Part shown: one piece after another, positions 36,622 to 44,527 of the stretch
Layout: each line of letters starts with the position of its first letter
Position numbering within the stretch: position 1 is the stretch's first letter
Assembly (NCBI GenBank): GCA_017524385.1
Contig: JAFWSS010000131.1
Location: 1-51,179, forward strand
DNA from: Prevotella sp.
GTDB lineage: Bacteria; Bacteroidota; Bacteroidia; Bacteroidales; Bacteroidaceae
Length of the DNA stretch: 51,179 nt
Direction of reading: 5' to 3'
Notes under the pieces: generated by a model
Seen by the model: only the letters and a program-made list of their open reading frames with translations
What the model was told of the DNA's origin: nothing
The model's database searches: none
Translations under genes and position numbers: made by a program

Positions 36622-37566
36622 TTATATGAATTTGAAATACTGTGGACTATCCGGTTTTGCCAATTCCCATGCTTCATCCATGGCCTCACGGATGGTTTGC
36701 GGTAGGTCGCCCTTCTCCACAGCTGCCATGTTTTGCGCCATCTGCTCTTGACGAGACGCCCCAAGCAGTATGCCGTCGCCCTTGGATTCATCCATCAACG
36801 AATGGCAACACAACCAGCGATAAGCCGCCTCCGCCATGGGAATGCCTTCTGCTTCACAAGCTTTCCTTATTTCTTCCACGGCATCAAAATACGACTGTTT
36901 CCAATATCTTTTACGATAACTTTCCAATCTTTCGAAACGGCCTGGCTGTGGCTTGTCGTCATAGTTCTTATGCTTTCCTGTGAGCATGCCTCCAGCCAAA
37001 GGATTGAAGGCGTAGAAACGCATACCTAACGACCGTATGGCAGGAAACAACTCCGGCTCCACATTGCGGCAAAGCGAATTATACATCCCTTGGTAAACCG
37101 AAGGACGCGGACACCCGGCCTTGTCACATTTCCAGGCTATGTCGACAACCTGCCATGCTGGATAATTGCTCAAACCCAGTTCTTTGACGACACCTTTTTC
37201 ATACAGCTCTGCCACGGTCTCCAAAGCCTCTTCAATGGGTGTCTTTGCATCAGGAAAATGGAAATACAACAAGTTGACACTGTCTCTCTTCATACGTTTC
37301 AGCGACTCGTTGAGTTCCATCAAGATGGTCTCACGGTCAAGACGCCCCGTGATGCGAGGATGCACTTTCGTAGCTATCTCATAGCTGTTGCTGTCAATGC
37401 CCGGCAGGATGTCACCCAATATGTTTTCCGTGGCGCCACCATTGTAAACGTATGCAGTGTCCAATTCCCGATTACCGGAATCAAGGAAGGCATTCACCAT
37501 GTTGCGGCTTCCCTCCAAGTCAAGCTGGGGGCCGAAATTCATGGTTCCCAATACGATTTTCATCAT
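36622..37566 (-). CDS. Aldo/keto reductase (AKR7-like)
   Basis: The 314-residue NADPH-dependent TIM-barrel reductase has the catalytic set Asp and Tyr in ELDTAYVYNGG (about 34-44), Lys in ATKVHPR, and His in LLYFHFPDA. The pattern YHFHxPD with FNPLAGGMLTGKH resembles the AKR7 aflatoxin-aldehyde reductases, which reduce dialdehydes and succinic semialdehyde. In the block it could reduce an aldehyde such as the product of the neighbouring decarboxylase, which is inference. It lies 2 bp after the C-C bond lyase gene. Confidence 0.88.
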   Translation of the reverse strand: MMKIVLGTMNFGPQLDLEGSRNMVNAFLDSGNRELDTAYVYNGGATENILGDILPGIDSNSYEIATKVHPRITGRLDRETILMELNESLKRMKRDSVNLLYFHFPDAKTPIEEALETVAELYEKGVVKELGLSNYPAWQVVDIAWKCDKAGCPRPSVYQGMYNSLCRNVEPELFPAIRSLGMRFYAFNPLAGGMLTGKHKNYDDKPQPGRFERLESYRKRYWKQSYFDAVEEIRKACEAEGIPMAEAAYRWLCCHSLMDESKGDGILLGASRQEQMAQNMAAVEKGDLPQTIREAMDEAWELAKPDSPQYFKFI

Positions 37567-37567
37567 A

Positions 37568-38713
37568 TTATTCCCTTTCCCCCAAGACCAGGTTCAAAAC
37601 GGAATCCTCATTCTTGATGACACCGTAGACTTTTGCCCGTGCAACGATTTTTTCCGCCCATCGATGATGCGGGCCTATCTCGTTCATCTTTCCTCCACCT
37701 TCGCTCTTGATCACCCCGCCGGAGGTGTTGAGAATCTGAATGGCATCGTTGTACTCTTCCTCCACGACGGTGAACATGGCATTGACGAACTTGGCGTGAG
37801 TGGGGTGTATGATGGTTTTCCCAATGAATCCATTGGCGCGGTCGAGCATCACTTCCTTGAGAAGTCCGTCGATGGCAGGGTTGACAATGTCCTCCCCCTT
37901 GACCAGGGCATTATGGAAATTGCGTTTGATGACTTCATCGATGTCGTCATCCTTGTATGCTCGGAAATACTCCCATACGGCAGCCGAAACACTGTAGTCG
38001 CAGTATCGGTTGAAGAAATTCAAGATGTCAGACAAGGCGTCACGCACAGGCATGATGTCATACACAGTCGAATTGATTCCCCTACGCACGCCGAAGAGAG
38101 ACGACATGTCAGTACCACCCACACGGATGTTGAGTATGAGGTCCTTATAAGGCTCCAAGATGTTGCGGAGCAGCAACAACTCTTGATTACGAGATTCCCT
38201 GAAAGCACATTCCGCACCTTCGAGGATAGGCATGCCATAAAGGATTACCCCAAGCCTCTTGTTGACTTCCACCAATGTTTTCAACACGCCCAGTGCTGTG
38301 CGGCTGTTGAATTTGGGGAAATTGAATCCTGTAAGCACAGAGGCTTGCTTGGCGGTGAGCCGTGCGGCAAAGCTCTTGAATTGCTCCGGGTTTCGCACAC
38401 GAACGAAAATCAACGGAAGGTCGTCAAGACTCATCCTGCCCTCAGCTATCTGGTCGGCGAAGAAATCCATGTGGTCAAGGATGTTTTGTTCTGCCAATGG
38501 CAAGTCCTCTTCCTTGATGGCATCCTCACAGCACATGACAAAAGAAGTGACATCCAATTGGCGGTTGACAATCTTCTCCTTGATATCCTTCGTGCCAGGC
38601 ATGTACAGCGTTGCTCCAAGACAATACTGCAACAGCTCCCGCTCCGTGAACTTGTTGAAATTCTCAGGTTCCCTTACAAATTGAAAATGTTGGTTATAGG
38701 AATGATGTCTCAT
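37568..38713 (-). CDS. CitE/HpcH-like C-C bond lyase (PF15617 type)
   Basis: The 381-residue TIM-barrel protein follows the C-C_Bond_Lyase family. It has GATLYMPGT (33-41), a CCEDAI segment (61-66) where CitE-type lyases have LEDAV with the metal-binding acid, LPLIFVRVR, GFNFPKF, ILNIRVGGTDMSSLFGVRR, GFIGKTIIHP and PHHRWAEKI. Relatives cleave or form C-C bonds of (acyl)-malate type compounds. This family is best known from the biosynthetic module linked to tellurite-resistance (Ter) operons, where it also occurs with ATP-grasp genes. Here an ATP-grasp gene lies two genes upstream, but no Ter protein is present. Confidence 0.8.
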   Translation of the reverse strand: MRHHSYNQHFQFVREPENFNKFTERELLQYCLGATLYMPGTKDIKEKIVNRQLDVTSFVMCCEDAIKEEDLPLAEQNILDHMDFFADQIAEGRMSLDDLPLIFVRVRNPEQFKSFAARLTAKQASVLTGFNFPKFNSRTALGVLKTLVEVNKRLGVILYGMPILEGAECAFRESRNQELLLLRNILEPYKDLILNIRVGGTDMSSLFGVRRGINSTVYDIMPVRDALSDILNFFNRYCDYSVSAAVWEYFRAYKDDDIDEVIKRNFHNALVKGEDIVNPAIDGLLKEVMLDRANGFIGKTIIHPTHAKFVNAMFTVVEEEYNDAIQILNTSGGVIKSEGGGKMNEIGPHHRWAEKIVARAKVYGVIKNEDSVLNLVLGERE

Positions 38714-38725
38714 ATGCTGTCAATT

Positions 38726-39607
38726 TCATTTAGGCGAGACCACAGCCTCGGGATAGTAAGTGTCGATCACCCTTTTGACCAAAGCCACCTGCTTGGCACG
38801 CTTCTTGGCATCCGCCTCAGTGGTGTCCCAACTGTGTGTGGCAGCCACCGAACCGCCAGTCTTCAGATAGATGGGTGCTGCCACCCTGATAAACTCCGGC
38901 ACCTCATAGTGACGGATGAAGCCTCCTGTTGACTTTGGATTCTCCGTATGGATGTCGATGGGAATGTCTATCGCCGCACGTATGGCAGCCAACATCTGCA
39001 ATTGGATGTCACGAACGGGATTGAACGAATTGGCTCCATTCTCCTGCATGAGTCTTGCCGAACAAGGGTTGCCATGACCGGTATGAGCAGAGATTTTGAA
39101 TTTGGACTCCCTGGGGATGAAACCATCTGCCCTCATCTTGTTGAGCAGCCAAAGCAAACCCTCGTCGTAGACCATGAACGACCTTACGCCAAGTCTTGCA
39201 GCACGCCGGATGTCTTCGACAGCACGAATCACTTGCTCCTGACCTCTGAGCCTGTAACCCATACGCACTCCTTCAGGGGTGTTCACCGAAGCGGAAGTGT
39301 CGGTGGTTGCCCTGGGACCTGTGGCCAGTAGCAGTTCCACCTTCCATTTCTCGGCATATTCGAGCATTTGCTCTATTTCACTATCGAGCAAGAACATGAT
39401 GCCTTTTGTCTGGGTAACCCGGTGGATGCCAATGCCGTAGTTGTCTAATTGTTCGAGCAATGCCTTCATGGCGGCAGGACCTTGGATGCCAGGCACCTCG
39501 AAACGGTATTGACCACCATCATCAAAACGTTTCTCCGAGGTGGGCAAGCCATACAGGTCGCCAGAGGGCAGCCCTAATTGAGAAAGGTAATTCCTTATAT
39601 CATTCAT
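38726..39607 (-). CDS. Unrecognised TIM-barrel-like enzyme
   Basis: The 293-residue protein is not one I can name. It looks like a (beta/alpha)8 barrel: repeated hydrophobic strands end in polar residues, as in VELLLATGPRATTDT (about 90-104), RSFMVYDEGLLWLL, KISAHTGHGNPC, IPIDIHTENPKSTGG and PIYLKTGGSVA. The His-x-Gly-His-Gly and His-Thr-Glu-Asn segments and the late Lys are plausible active-site residues. There is a distant resemblance to the barrel of U32-type peptidases, but I would not assign that function. It lies 12 bp after the ATP-grasp gene and 12 bp before the C-C bond lyase gene, so it probably acts in the same pathway. Confidence 0.6.
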   Translation of the reverse strand: MNDIRNYLSQLGLPSGDLYGLPTSEKRFDDGGQYRFEVPGIQGPAAMKALLEQLDNYGIGIHRVTQTKGIMFLLDSEIEQMLEYAEKWKVELLLATGPRATTDTSASVNTPEGVRMGYRLRGQEQVIRAVEDIRRAARLGVRSFMVYDEGLLWLLNKMRADGFIPRESKFKISAHTGHGNPCSARLMQENGANSFNPVRDIQLQMLAAIRAAIDIPIDIHTENPKSTGGFIRHYEVPEFIRVAAPIYLKTGGSVAATHSWDTTEADAKKRAKQVALVKRVIDTYYPEAVVSPK

Positions 39608-39618
39608 TGGATATATTG

Positions 39619-40890
39619 CTAATAATTGATAAAACTCTCATCTATGGTGTTCAACACCAAGTCCTCACCATCTTGGTTGAAAACCTTAAAATTGCCATAA
39701 ATAAACTGAAGAATGTCCATCATCTGAGACTTATCTTTCACCACCATGTGAAGACCTGCAATTTTCTGGGCTGTTGTTCCATCTTTCCCAATAAGGTCAC
39801 CTTCTTTTTTATTCAACGAGCAGCTGATGACTTCTGGAAGTTTGGATACGATTTCCCATCCTTCAATCCTTGCAATCTTGTCTTCCTTTCCAAGGATGTT
39901 CCATTGAAAACATAGATTTTCAAAATCAGGATTGTCACGCTCAGATATTTGATAGTCAGCCATTTTTCCTGTCAGTGCGAAATGAATCAATTGCTTGACA
40001 GAACTGCTATTATTTTCATAATCAGTAAAGATGAAATGGCATCCCCCACTAAGGCGATATCCCATCTCATAAAAATAGAATTCATCGCCATTGGTAAAAC
40101 TTTGTATGAACAAGACTCCATTGGTGACACCCAAATTCTTATACATGGCACGCACTTTTCCATCCATTTTCTTCAAATATGGGTTGATGTATTTGGAAGG
40201 ATATATGCCACCATTTGTTACAGCACCCGCACCCTCTTTCTTATGGACAATTCTGTCGTTGATGGTAGACATAGAAATATTCCCATCTTGTATAGTATAA
40301 GAAACCGAAACAGTATCCATATCCATATACTTTTCTATGACAACCTTTTTTTTCTGGGAAAAAGACAATGCATATTCAAGGTTATCTTTAAATTCATTGG
40401 GTGATTCACAAGTTATGATACCTCGAGACCCACTATTGTCCACGGGTTTAATCAAAATCTTGTTTTCTGGAGAAATGACCTGAGGATTGAAAGTTGCTAA
40501 ATCAAATTCAGGTACCACCGGGACGTCATTTTCTTTACAAAGTCTTTTAAAATAAGATTTGTCCAGGGTCTTTTCAAAAACCTCCTTGGTTGCATAGCAA
40601 GGAAGCCCTGCAAGTTCACAAACCTTCTGGTATTGCAATAAATACGAATCAGTAAATCCGGTTATCACCCCATCGATATGGCGCTCCTTAATAAGCCTTG
40701 CCAAGATTTCTGGTTTGAAAATCTCTTCATTCCAATATTCATCAGCAACAAGTTTCGCAGGCGAGCGCTTTGTGTCATACCAATCCGTAACGATGGTATA
40801 AACTCCCATGGCCTTTGCCGCATTTACGATGTAGATGGAAGTGGCCCCACCCCCGAGAATCAACAATCTCTTTCCTTTTAAATCTGCCAT
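39619..40890 (-). CDS. ATP-grasp ligase
   Basis: The 423-residue protein is built like carbamoyl-phosphate synthase/biotin carboxylase-type ATP-grasp ligases. It has an N-terminal preATP-grasp domain with LLILGGGATSIYIVNAAK (9-26), the ATP-binding lysine and loop IKPVDNSGSRGI (147-158), and metal ligands in YFYEMGYRLSGG (about 274-285). Such enzymes activate a carboxylate as acyl phosphate and join it to an amine or thiol. In this locus it is a leading candidate for coupling the acid made by the neighbouring enzymes to an amine. The acceptor is unknown. Base composition is AT-rich relative to the TIM-barrel gene next to it. Confidence 0.85.
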   Translation of the reverse strand: MADLKGKRLLILGGGATSIYIVNAAKAMGVYTIVTDWYDTKRSPAKLVADEYWNEEIFKPEILARLIKERHIDGVITGFTDSYLLQYQKVCELAGLPCYATKEVFEKTLDKSYFKRLCKENDVPVVPEFDLATFNPQVISPENKILIKPVDNSGSRGIITCESPNEFKDNLEYALSFSQKKKVVIEKYMDMDTVSVSYTIQDGNISMSTINDRIVHKKEGAGAVTNGGIYPSKYINPYLKKMDGKVRAMYKNLGVTNGVLFIQSFTNGDEFYFYEMGYRLSGGCHFIFTDYENNSSSVKQLIHFALTGKMADYQISERDNPDFENLCFQWNILGKEDKIARIEGWEIVSKLPEVISCSLNKKEGDLIGKDGTTAQKIAGLHMVVKDKSQMMDILQFIYGNFKVFNQDGEDLVLNTIDESFINY

Positions 40891-40899
40891 ATCTGCTTT

Positions 40900-41910
40900 T
40901 TAAGATAACATACTTAAGATTTCATACATTTCCTTCTGCCCATACCTCTGATCCACAATGAGAGAGAGTTCTTCTGAAGCCATCTGCTTTCCTTTTTCTA
41001 CACTCATTCCATCCAATGGCCAATGAATCGGGCAAAATATATTATGTTCGAACATTCTTCGGCGCACAATATCACGATTTTTCAATACAATGGGTAGAAA
41101 CAAAGGAACCTTGTCTTCCTTAAGGGGCAACAATGGTTGTATTCCTAATTCACCCAAATGCTCTGCAAGAATGCGGGCATTATCCAGCCTGTGCTTTCTC
41201 ACACTTTCAAAATCCATATTTGAATATAAACCTATCGCCACTTTGTTCATACCCATTTCCAAATCCTCGTTAATCAACTCTGAACCAAGTTTGGAAATAT
41301 CCAAATAAACATCATCATTCAAAAATCCGTTCCTCATGGATTTCAACAACGCAGCAGCAAGCTTATATTGCCCGAACTTGTTAGGTTGCTTTGCAAGAGG
41401 AAGCTTGTATTTAGTCTTCACCAGCCCTCCTTCAGGAACGGCGAACACCTTCCGAAGGCTCGTGAATTTGAAATCGACCCCATCCAAATCTTTTATGAAC
41501 TCATAATAGGCTTGAACATCATCCTCCAATATGATGGCATCACAGTCAATACTTCGAATGAATTGAATGGAGGGTGAAAGGTCTTGAAGACCAAAATAAT
41601 TAATAATGAGGACAGCAGAAGAAGAATCGTAGAGTTGTGAAAAACTTCCTCCATCCAAAAGTAGATGCTCGTCTATTGAGTAAAACTCATAATGGAACTC
41701 GAGCTTTTTGACGGGTTCCAAGATGGAACAGCACAGATAGTCTGGGAGGAGGAGGCGTGAAATCTTCAACTCCTCCTTCAGGAATTTCAATATATGAAAA
41801 AGGGCGGCTCGACCGGAGGCATACCTATATACACCCTCTTCCTCTACCAAACTGGTATTCTCCGCTTTTAGAATATCAAAAGCCGAAATATGAAACTCTC
41901 CACCTATCAT
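40900..41910 (-). CDS. Divergent DegT/DnrJ-type PLP aminotransferase-like protein
   Basis: The 336-residue protein has the fold landmarks of sugar aminotransferases but in altered form. It has ASGRAALFHIL (31-41) near the cofactor phosphate site, ILEDDVQAYYE (127-137) in place of VEDAAES, and Lys154 in SLRKVFAVPEGGLVKT in place of the usual SFNxxKxxxxGEGG. It is about 40 residues shorter than LegC-type enzymes. It could aminate a nucleotide sugar or a small keto acid or aldehyde from the adjacent block. Activity is not assured, because the PLP site differs. Confidence 0.7.
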   Translation of the reverse strand: MIGGEFHISAFDILKAENTSLVEEEGVYRYASGRAALFHILKFLKEELKISRLLLPDYLCCSILEPVKKLEFHYEFYSIDEHLLLDGGSFSQLYDSSSAVLIINYFGLQDLSPSIQFIRSIDCDAIILEDDVQAYYEFIKDLDGVDFKFTSLRKVFAVPEGGLVKTKYKLPLAKQPNKFGQYKLAAALLKSMRNGFLNDDVYLDISKLGSELINEDLEMGMNKVAIGLYSNMDFESVRKHRLDNARILAEHLGELGIQPLLPLKEDKVPLFLPIVLKNRDIVRRRMFEHNIFCPIHWPLDGMSVEKGKQMASEELSLIVDQRYGQKEMYEILSMLS

Positions 41911-41930
41911 ACAAAAAGTATTGCCGTAGC

Positions 41931-43079
41931 CTACCCCACCCTTACGCTCGAAGGAATGTTCACCACGCGGTCGGCAAACCAGGTGGTGATTTCAAGTCCG
42001 TCGTTCTCACAATGCTCAAACATGGGAAGGCGGTTCATCAGCTCCCAGATGGGGCGTGTCATGATGCCGTGGTCGTTGGTGTATTGCAGAAAAGCCTGTT
42101 GCGCTTCCTTGTCCTTGAGGATGACGGCATTGAGCCAGTAGTTGCTTCTGGAGTCACTTGGCTCGGTGAAGAAATCCACGCCATCGACATCCTTGAAGAA
42201 TTCCTCGTATGCCTTGGCCGTCTCACGCTTGCTGGCCACATATTCCTCGATGTGCTCCAACTGAGCGCATCCCAATGCGGCATTGATGTTGGGCATCCTG
42301 TAGTTGTAGCCGATATGGTCGTGTCGGAACTCCCACCGATGTGGAATCTTCGCCTGTGTGGTGATGTGCTTGGCCAACGCGCCCAACTCCTCGTCGTCAA
42401 AGAGCATCATGCCACCGCCACCGGTGGTGATGGTCTTGTTGCCGTTGAAGCTCAAGGCTCCCACCTTGCCAAAGGTACCGGTATGCCTGCCTTTGTAGAG
42501 GCTGCCAATGCTTTCCGCAGCATCCTCCACCAATTCTATGTGGTATTCTTCAAGCACCTCCACCAGTTCATCCAAATGAACGGGATGCCCGAAGGTATGC
42601 ATGGGAACACAGGCTTTCACCCTTCTACCAGTCCTCTTGTTAAAACACTGCCCTTCTTTCATTTCCGAGTTCTTTGACAGCCACTCACGGACAGCCTTGG
42701 GAGAAAGTCCCATCGTATCCTTGTCAACGTCGATGAACACAGGATGGGCACCAATGTAGCTAAGGGCATTGCATGTGGCGATGAATGTCAATGCTTGTGT
42801 CAAGACTTCGTCATCACGCTCCACACCAGCCAACATGAGCGACATGTGCAAGGCGTTCGTTCCACTTACACACACCACGGCACGACGGCAACCCGTATAA
42901 GCTGCCATGTCATTCTCGAAACGGTCGACGAATTTCCCCACACTTGATACGAACGTGGTGTCGATGCATTCCTCCAGGTATTTCTTTTCGTTGCCTATGA
43001 AAACGGGCACAGACAGAGGGATGAAATCGCCTCCGCCATAAAGGTCACGTATGAAATCTATCGTTTTCTTCAACTCCAT
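41931..43079 (-). CDS. LegC-like nucleotide-sugar aminotransferase
   Basis: The 382-residue DegT/DnrJ/EryC1 aminotransferase converts a 4-keto-6-deoxy sugar nucleotide to the 4-amino sugar using PLP and glutamate. Motifs: VSGTNALHMSL (71-81), LVEDAAESIGS (183-193), and the PLP lysine in SFNGNKTITTGGGGMM (Lys215). The opening DFIPLSVPVFIGNEKKYLEECI is typical of the LegC group. It follows the dehydratase gene by 99 bp, so the two form the standard dehydratase plus aminotransferase pair. Confidence 0.88.
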   Translation of the reverse strand: MELKKTIDFIRDLYGGGDFIPLSVPVFIGNEKKYLEECIDTTFVSSVGKFVDRFENDMAAYTGCRRAVVCVSGTNALHMSLMLAGVERDDEVLTQALTFIATCNALSYIGAHPVFIDVDKDTMGLSPKAVREWLSKNSEMKEGQCFNKRTGRRVKACVPMHTFGHPVHLDELVEVLEEYHIELVEDAAESIGSLYKGRHTGTFGKVGALSFNGNKTITTGGGGMMLFDDEELGALAKHITTQAKIPHRWEFRHDHIGYNYRMPNINAALGCAQLEHIEEYVASKRETAKAYEEFFKDVDGVDFFTEPSDSRSNYWLNAVILKDKEAQQAFLQYTNDHGIMTRPIWELMNRLPMFEHCENDGLEITTWFADRVVNIPSSVRVG

Positions 43080-43178
43080 GCTTTTCTTTTTTATATCACG
43101 AATTTCAGAATTAAAGAATTATCTTTCGCATTGGTCTTTTTCGCGTGGCAATTCTCTTATTCTCAATTTCTTGGCAAT
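43080..43178 (-). other. Short gap with a duplicated 9-mer between dehydratase and aminotransferase genes
   Basis: TGGCAATTC occurs at 43146-43154 and again at 43172-43180, the second copy overlapping the stop region of the dehydratase gene. No promoter of the expected form is seen. It may be a small slipped-strand duplication. Confidence 0.35.
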
Positions 43179-44387
43179 TCACATCTTTTGGTCAAGGTTC
43201 TTGCCTTTCTCCTCATGCTCGAAATTGGGGATGAACCGCTTGATGGCCTCCACCACTTGTTGCTTGGTGAAGTCCTCTTGTGCGAAGATGCCTTCCAATT
43301 CAGAGAAGAAGGTGTCGACTTCCTCCAAGGAGCAACGCTTGGTCTGCTCCACCACTCCCAATGCACGGAACCGTTCCATATTGATTTTCTCGCCTGGCAC
43401 ATAAAACTCCTCATAGGGTTTCTCGCCTGTGGTGTCGCTCTTGAAATAGACCACGGGGTAGTCGTCAGAACCATATGACATCGTGGCAGCGTAATGACGG
43501 GCCTCATCATCGGTGACACATTCCTTCTTGGCAAAGCCTTCCGCCTTGACGAAATCGTCACAAATCTGTGAGAAGGTGAGCATCTGCGTCTCCTCCAGTT
43601 TGGGGAAGAACACCTCCCCTCCGTTTCCGAGGATGCACGCAAGCATGCAAATCTGTCCGGACTCTTCCGGTGAGACGAAATAGCGTCTGACATCCGTAGG
43701 TGCCGCCAGCGGTTGTTTCTTTTGCAAGCGATGCAGCCAACCGTCGGGTAGCGACCCATTGCTGAAGGCTACATTGGCAAAACGAGCGGTAGTGACTTTG
43801 AACACCTTATTATATGCCATCACCAAATCCTCCATGATGCGCTTGCTCGCCCCCATGATGTTCACCGGGTTGGCGGCCTTGTCGGTGGAGACGCAGAAGA
43901 AATGCTTCGGGGGATATGTGCAGAGCAGGTCCATCAGTTTCTTTGCCTTGATGTCATTGTTCTCAATAAGCGCCTGCACGCTATACCTGTCCTTCTCCGA
44001 CCGCACATGCTTGTGTGCGGAGAAGTTGGCCACGATGTCGAACCCTTTCTCCTCGCGGAAGATGCGCTCGAAAATGGGGTCGGCGAAATTCAAGGTGTAG
44101 CACCTGAACTCATCGGGGCAGAAAAGCCCATCGGTGGACCTGACGTCACGCACGAGTTCCGCCAATCCGTTCTCGTTGAGGTCCACGACCACCACGCTCT
44201 TTGGTTCAAACCGCAACACGGCCTTGATGAACGATGACCCAATGGAGCCGGCGCCGCCAATGACACACACCGTCTTGTTGTGGATTTCTCTTGTCAGTAC
44301 CTCCTTGTTGGCTTCTATGTCTTTTGCGAACATGCTGACTGGACGGAAGGTCACACTGTCAGCGATGAATTGGTCTAAATTGAACAT
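43179..44387 (-). CDS. NDP-HexNAc 4,6-dehydratase (LegB/CapD-like)
   Basis: The 402-residue extended SDR protein of the polysaccharide biosynthesis (PF02719) family shows CVIGGAGSIGSSFIKAVL (about 36-53), VVVVDLNENGL, FSAHKHV, and STDKAANPVNIMGASKR. In the last of these the usual Tyr of Y-x3-K is Met, as in many HexNAc 4,6-dehydratases. It should convert UDP- or GDP-GlcNAc to the 4-keto-6-deoxy sugar used by the LegC-like enzyme. Its start codon lies inside a 10-bp inverted repeat that encloses four 11-bp repeats (44381-44456), a possible control point for translation. Confidence 0.85.
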   Translation of the reverse strand: MFNLDQFIADSVTFRPVSMFAKDIEANKEVLTREIHNKTVCVIGGAGSIGSSFIKAVLRFEPKSVVVVDLNENGLAELVRDVRSTDGLFCPDEFRCYTLNFADPIFERIFREEKGFDIVANFSAHKHVRSEKDRYSVQALIENNDIKAKKLMDLLCTYPPKHFFCVSTDKAANPVNIMGASKRIMEDLVMAYNKVFKVTTARFANVAFSNGSLPDGWLHRLQKKQPLAAPTDVRRYFVSPEESGQICMLACILGNGGEVFFPKLEETQMLTFSQICDDFVKAEGFAKKECVTDDEARHYAATMSYGSDDYPVVYFKSDTTGEKPYEEFYVPGEKINMERFRALGVVEQTKRCSLEEVDTFFSELEGIFAQEDFTKQQVVEAIKRFIPNFEHEEKGKNLDQKM

Positions 44388-44456
44388 ATGGAATAAAAGG
44401 GGAGTTAAAGAGGAGTTAAAGGGGAGTTAAAGGGGAGTTAAAGGGACATATGTTCA
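44381..44456 (-). repeat. Four 11-bp tandem repeats enclosed by a 10-bp inverted repeat at a start codon
   Basis: TGAACATATG (44381-44390) and CATATGTTCA (44447-44456) are perfect complements. Between them GAGTTAAAG recurs at 44402, 44413, 44424 and 44435, a strict 11-bp period. On the mRNA the start codon of the 4,6-dehydratase gene (44385-44387) is in the 3' arm of the possible hairpin, and the repeats form a pyrimidine-rich loop (CCCTTTAACTC units). A second ATG in the 5' arm would give only a 3-codon peptide. A change in repeat number would alter the leader length but not the protein. Confidence 0.75.
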
Positions 44457-44527
44457 CTTTTTCCGCCTATTTTACCCCATACTTATTTAAACATTTCCTT
44501 TTCCCTTACTTGCAAAAATAGAACTGG

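Noticed and set aside
37457-38932. Long plus-strand open frame of 491 codons opposite the C-C bond lyase gene
   Set aside because: The minus-strand protein has clear family motifs along its whole length. The antisense translation has no recognisable domain and reflects codon bias.
38726-39607. Possible PEP mutase (AepX) to supply the AepY-like enzyme
   Set aside because: The protein is probably a TIM barrel, but I see none of the PEP mutase/isocitrate lyase motifs, so I left it unnamed.
24868-44387. A complete legionaminic acid pathway
   Set aside because: A PtmE-like nucleotidyltransferase, a LegB-like dehydratase and a LegC-like aminotransferase are present, but no NeuB/LegI-type synthase, hydrolysing 2-epimerase or CMP-sugar synthetase is visible.
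44399-44445. CRISPR-like array
   Set aside because: The 11-bp units are directly adjacent without spacers, and no cas genes are near. It is a simple tandem repeat.
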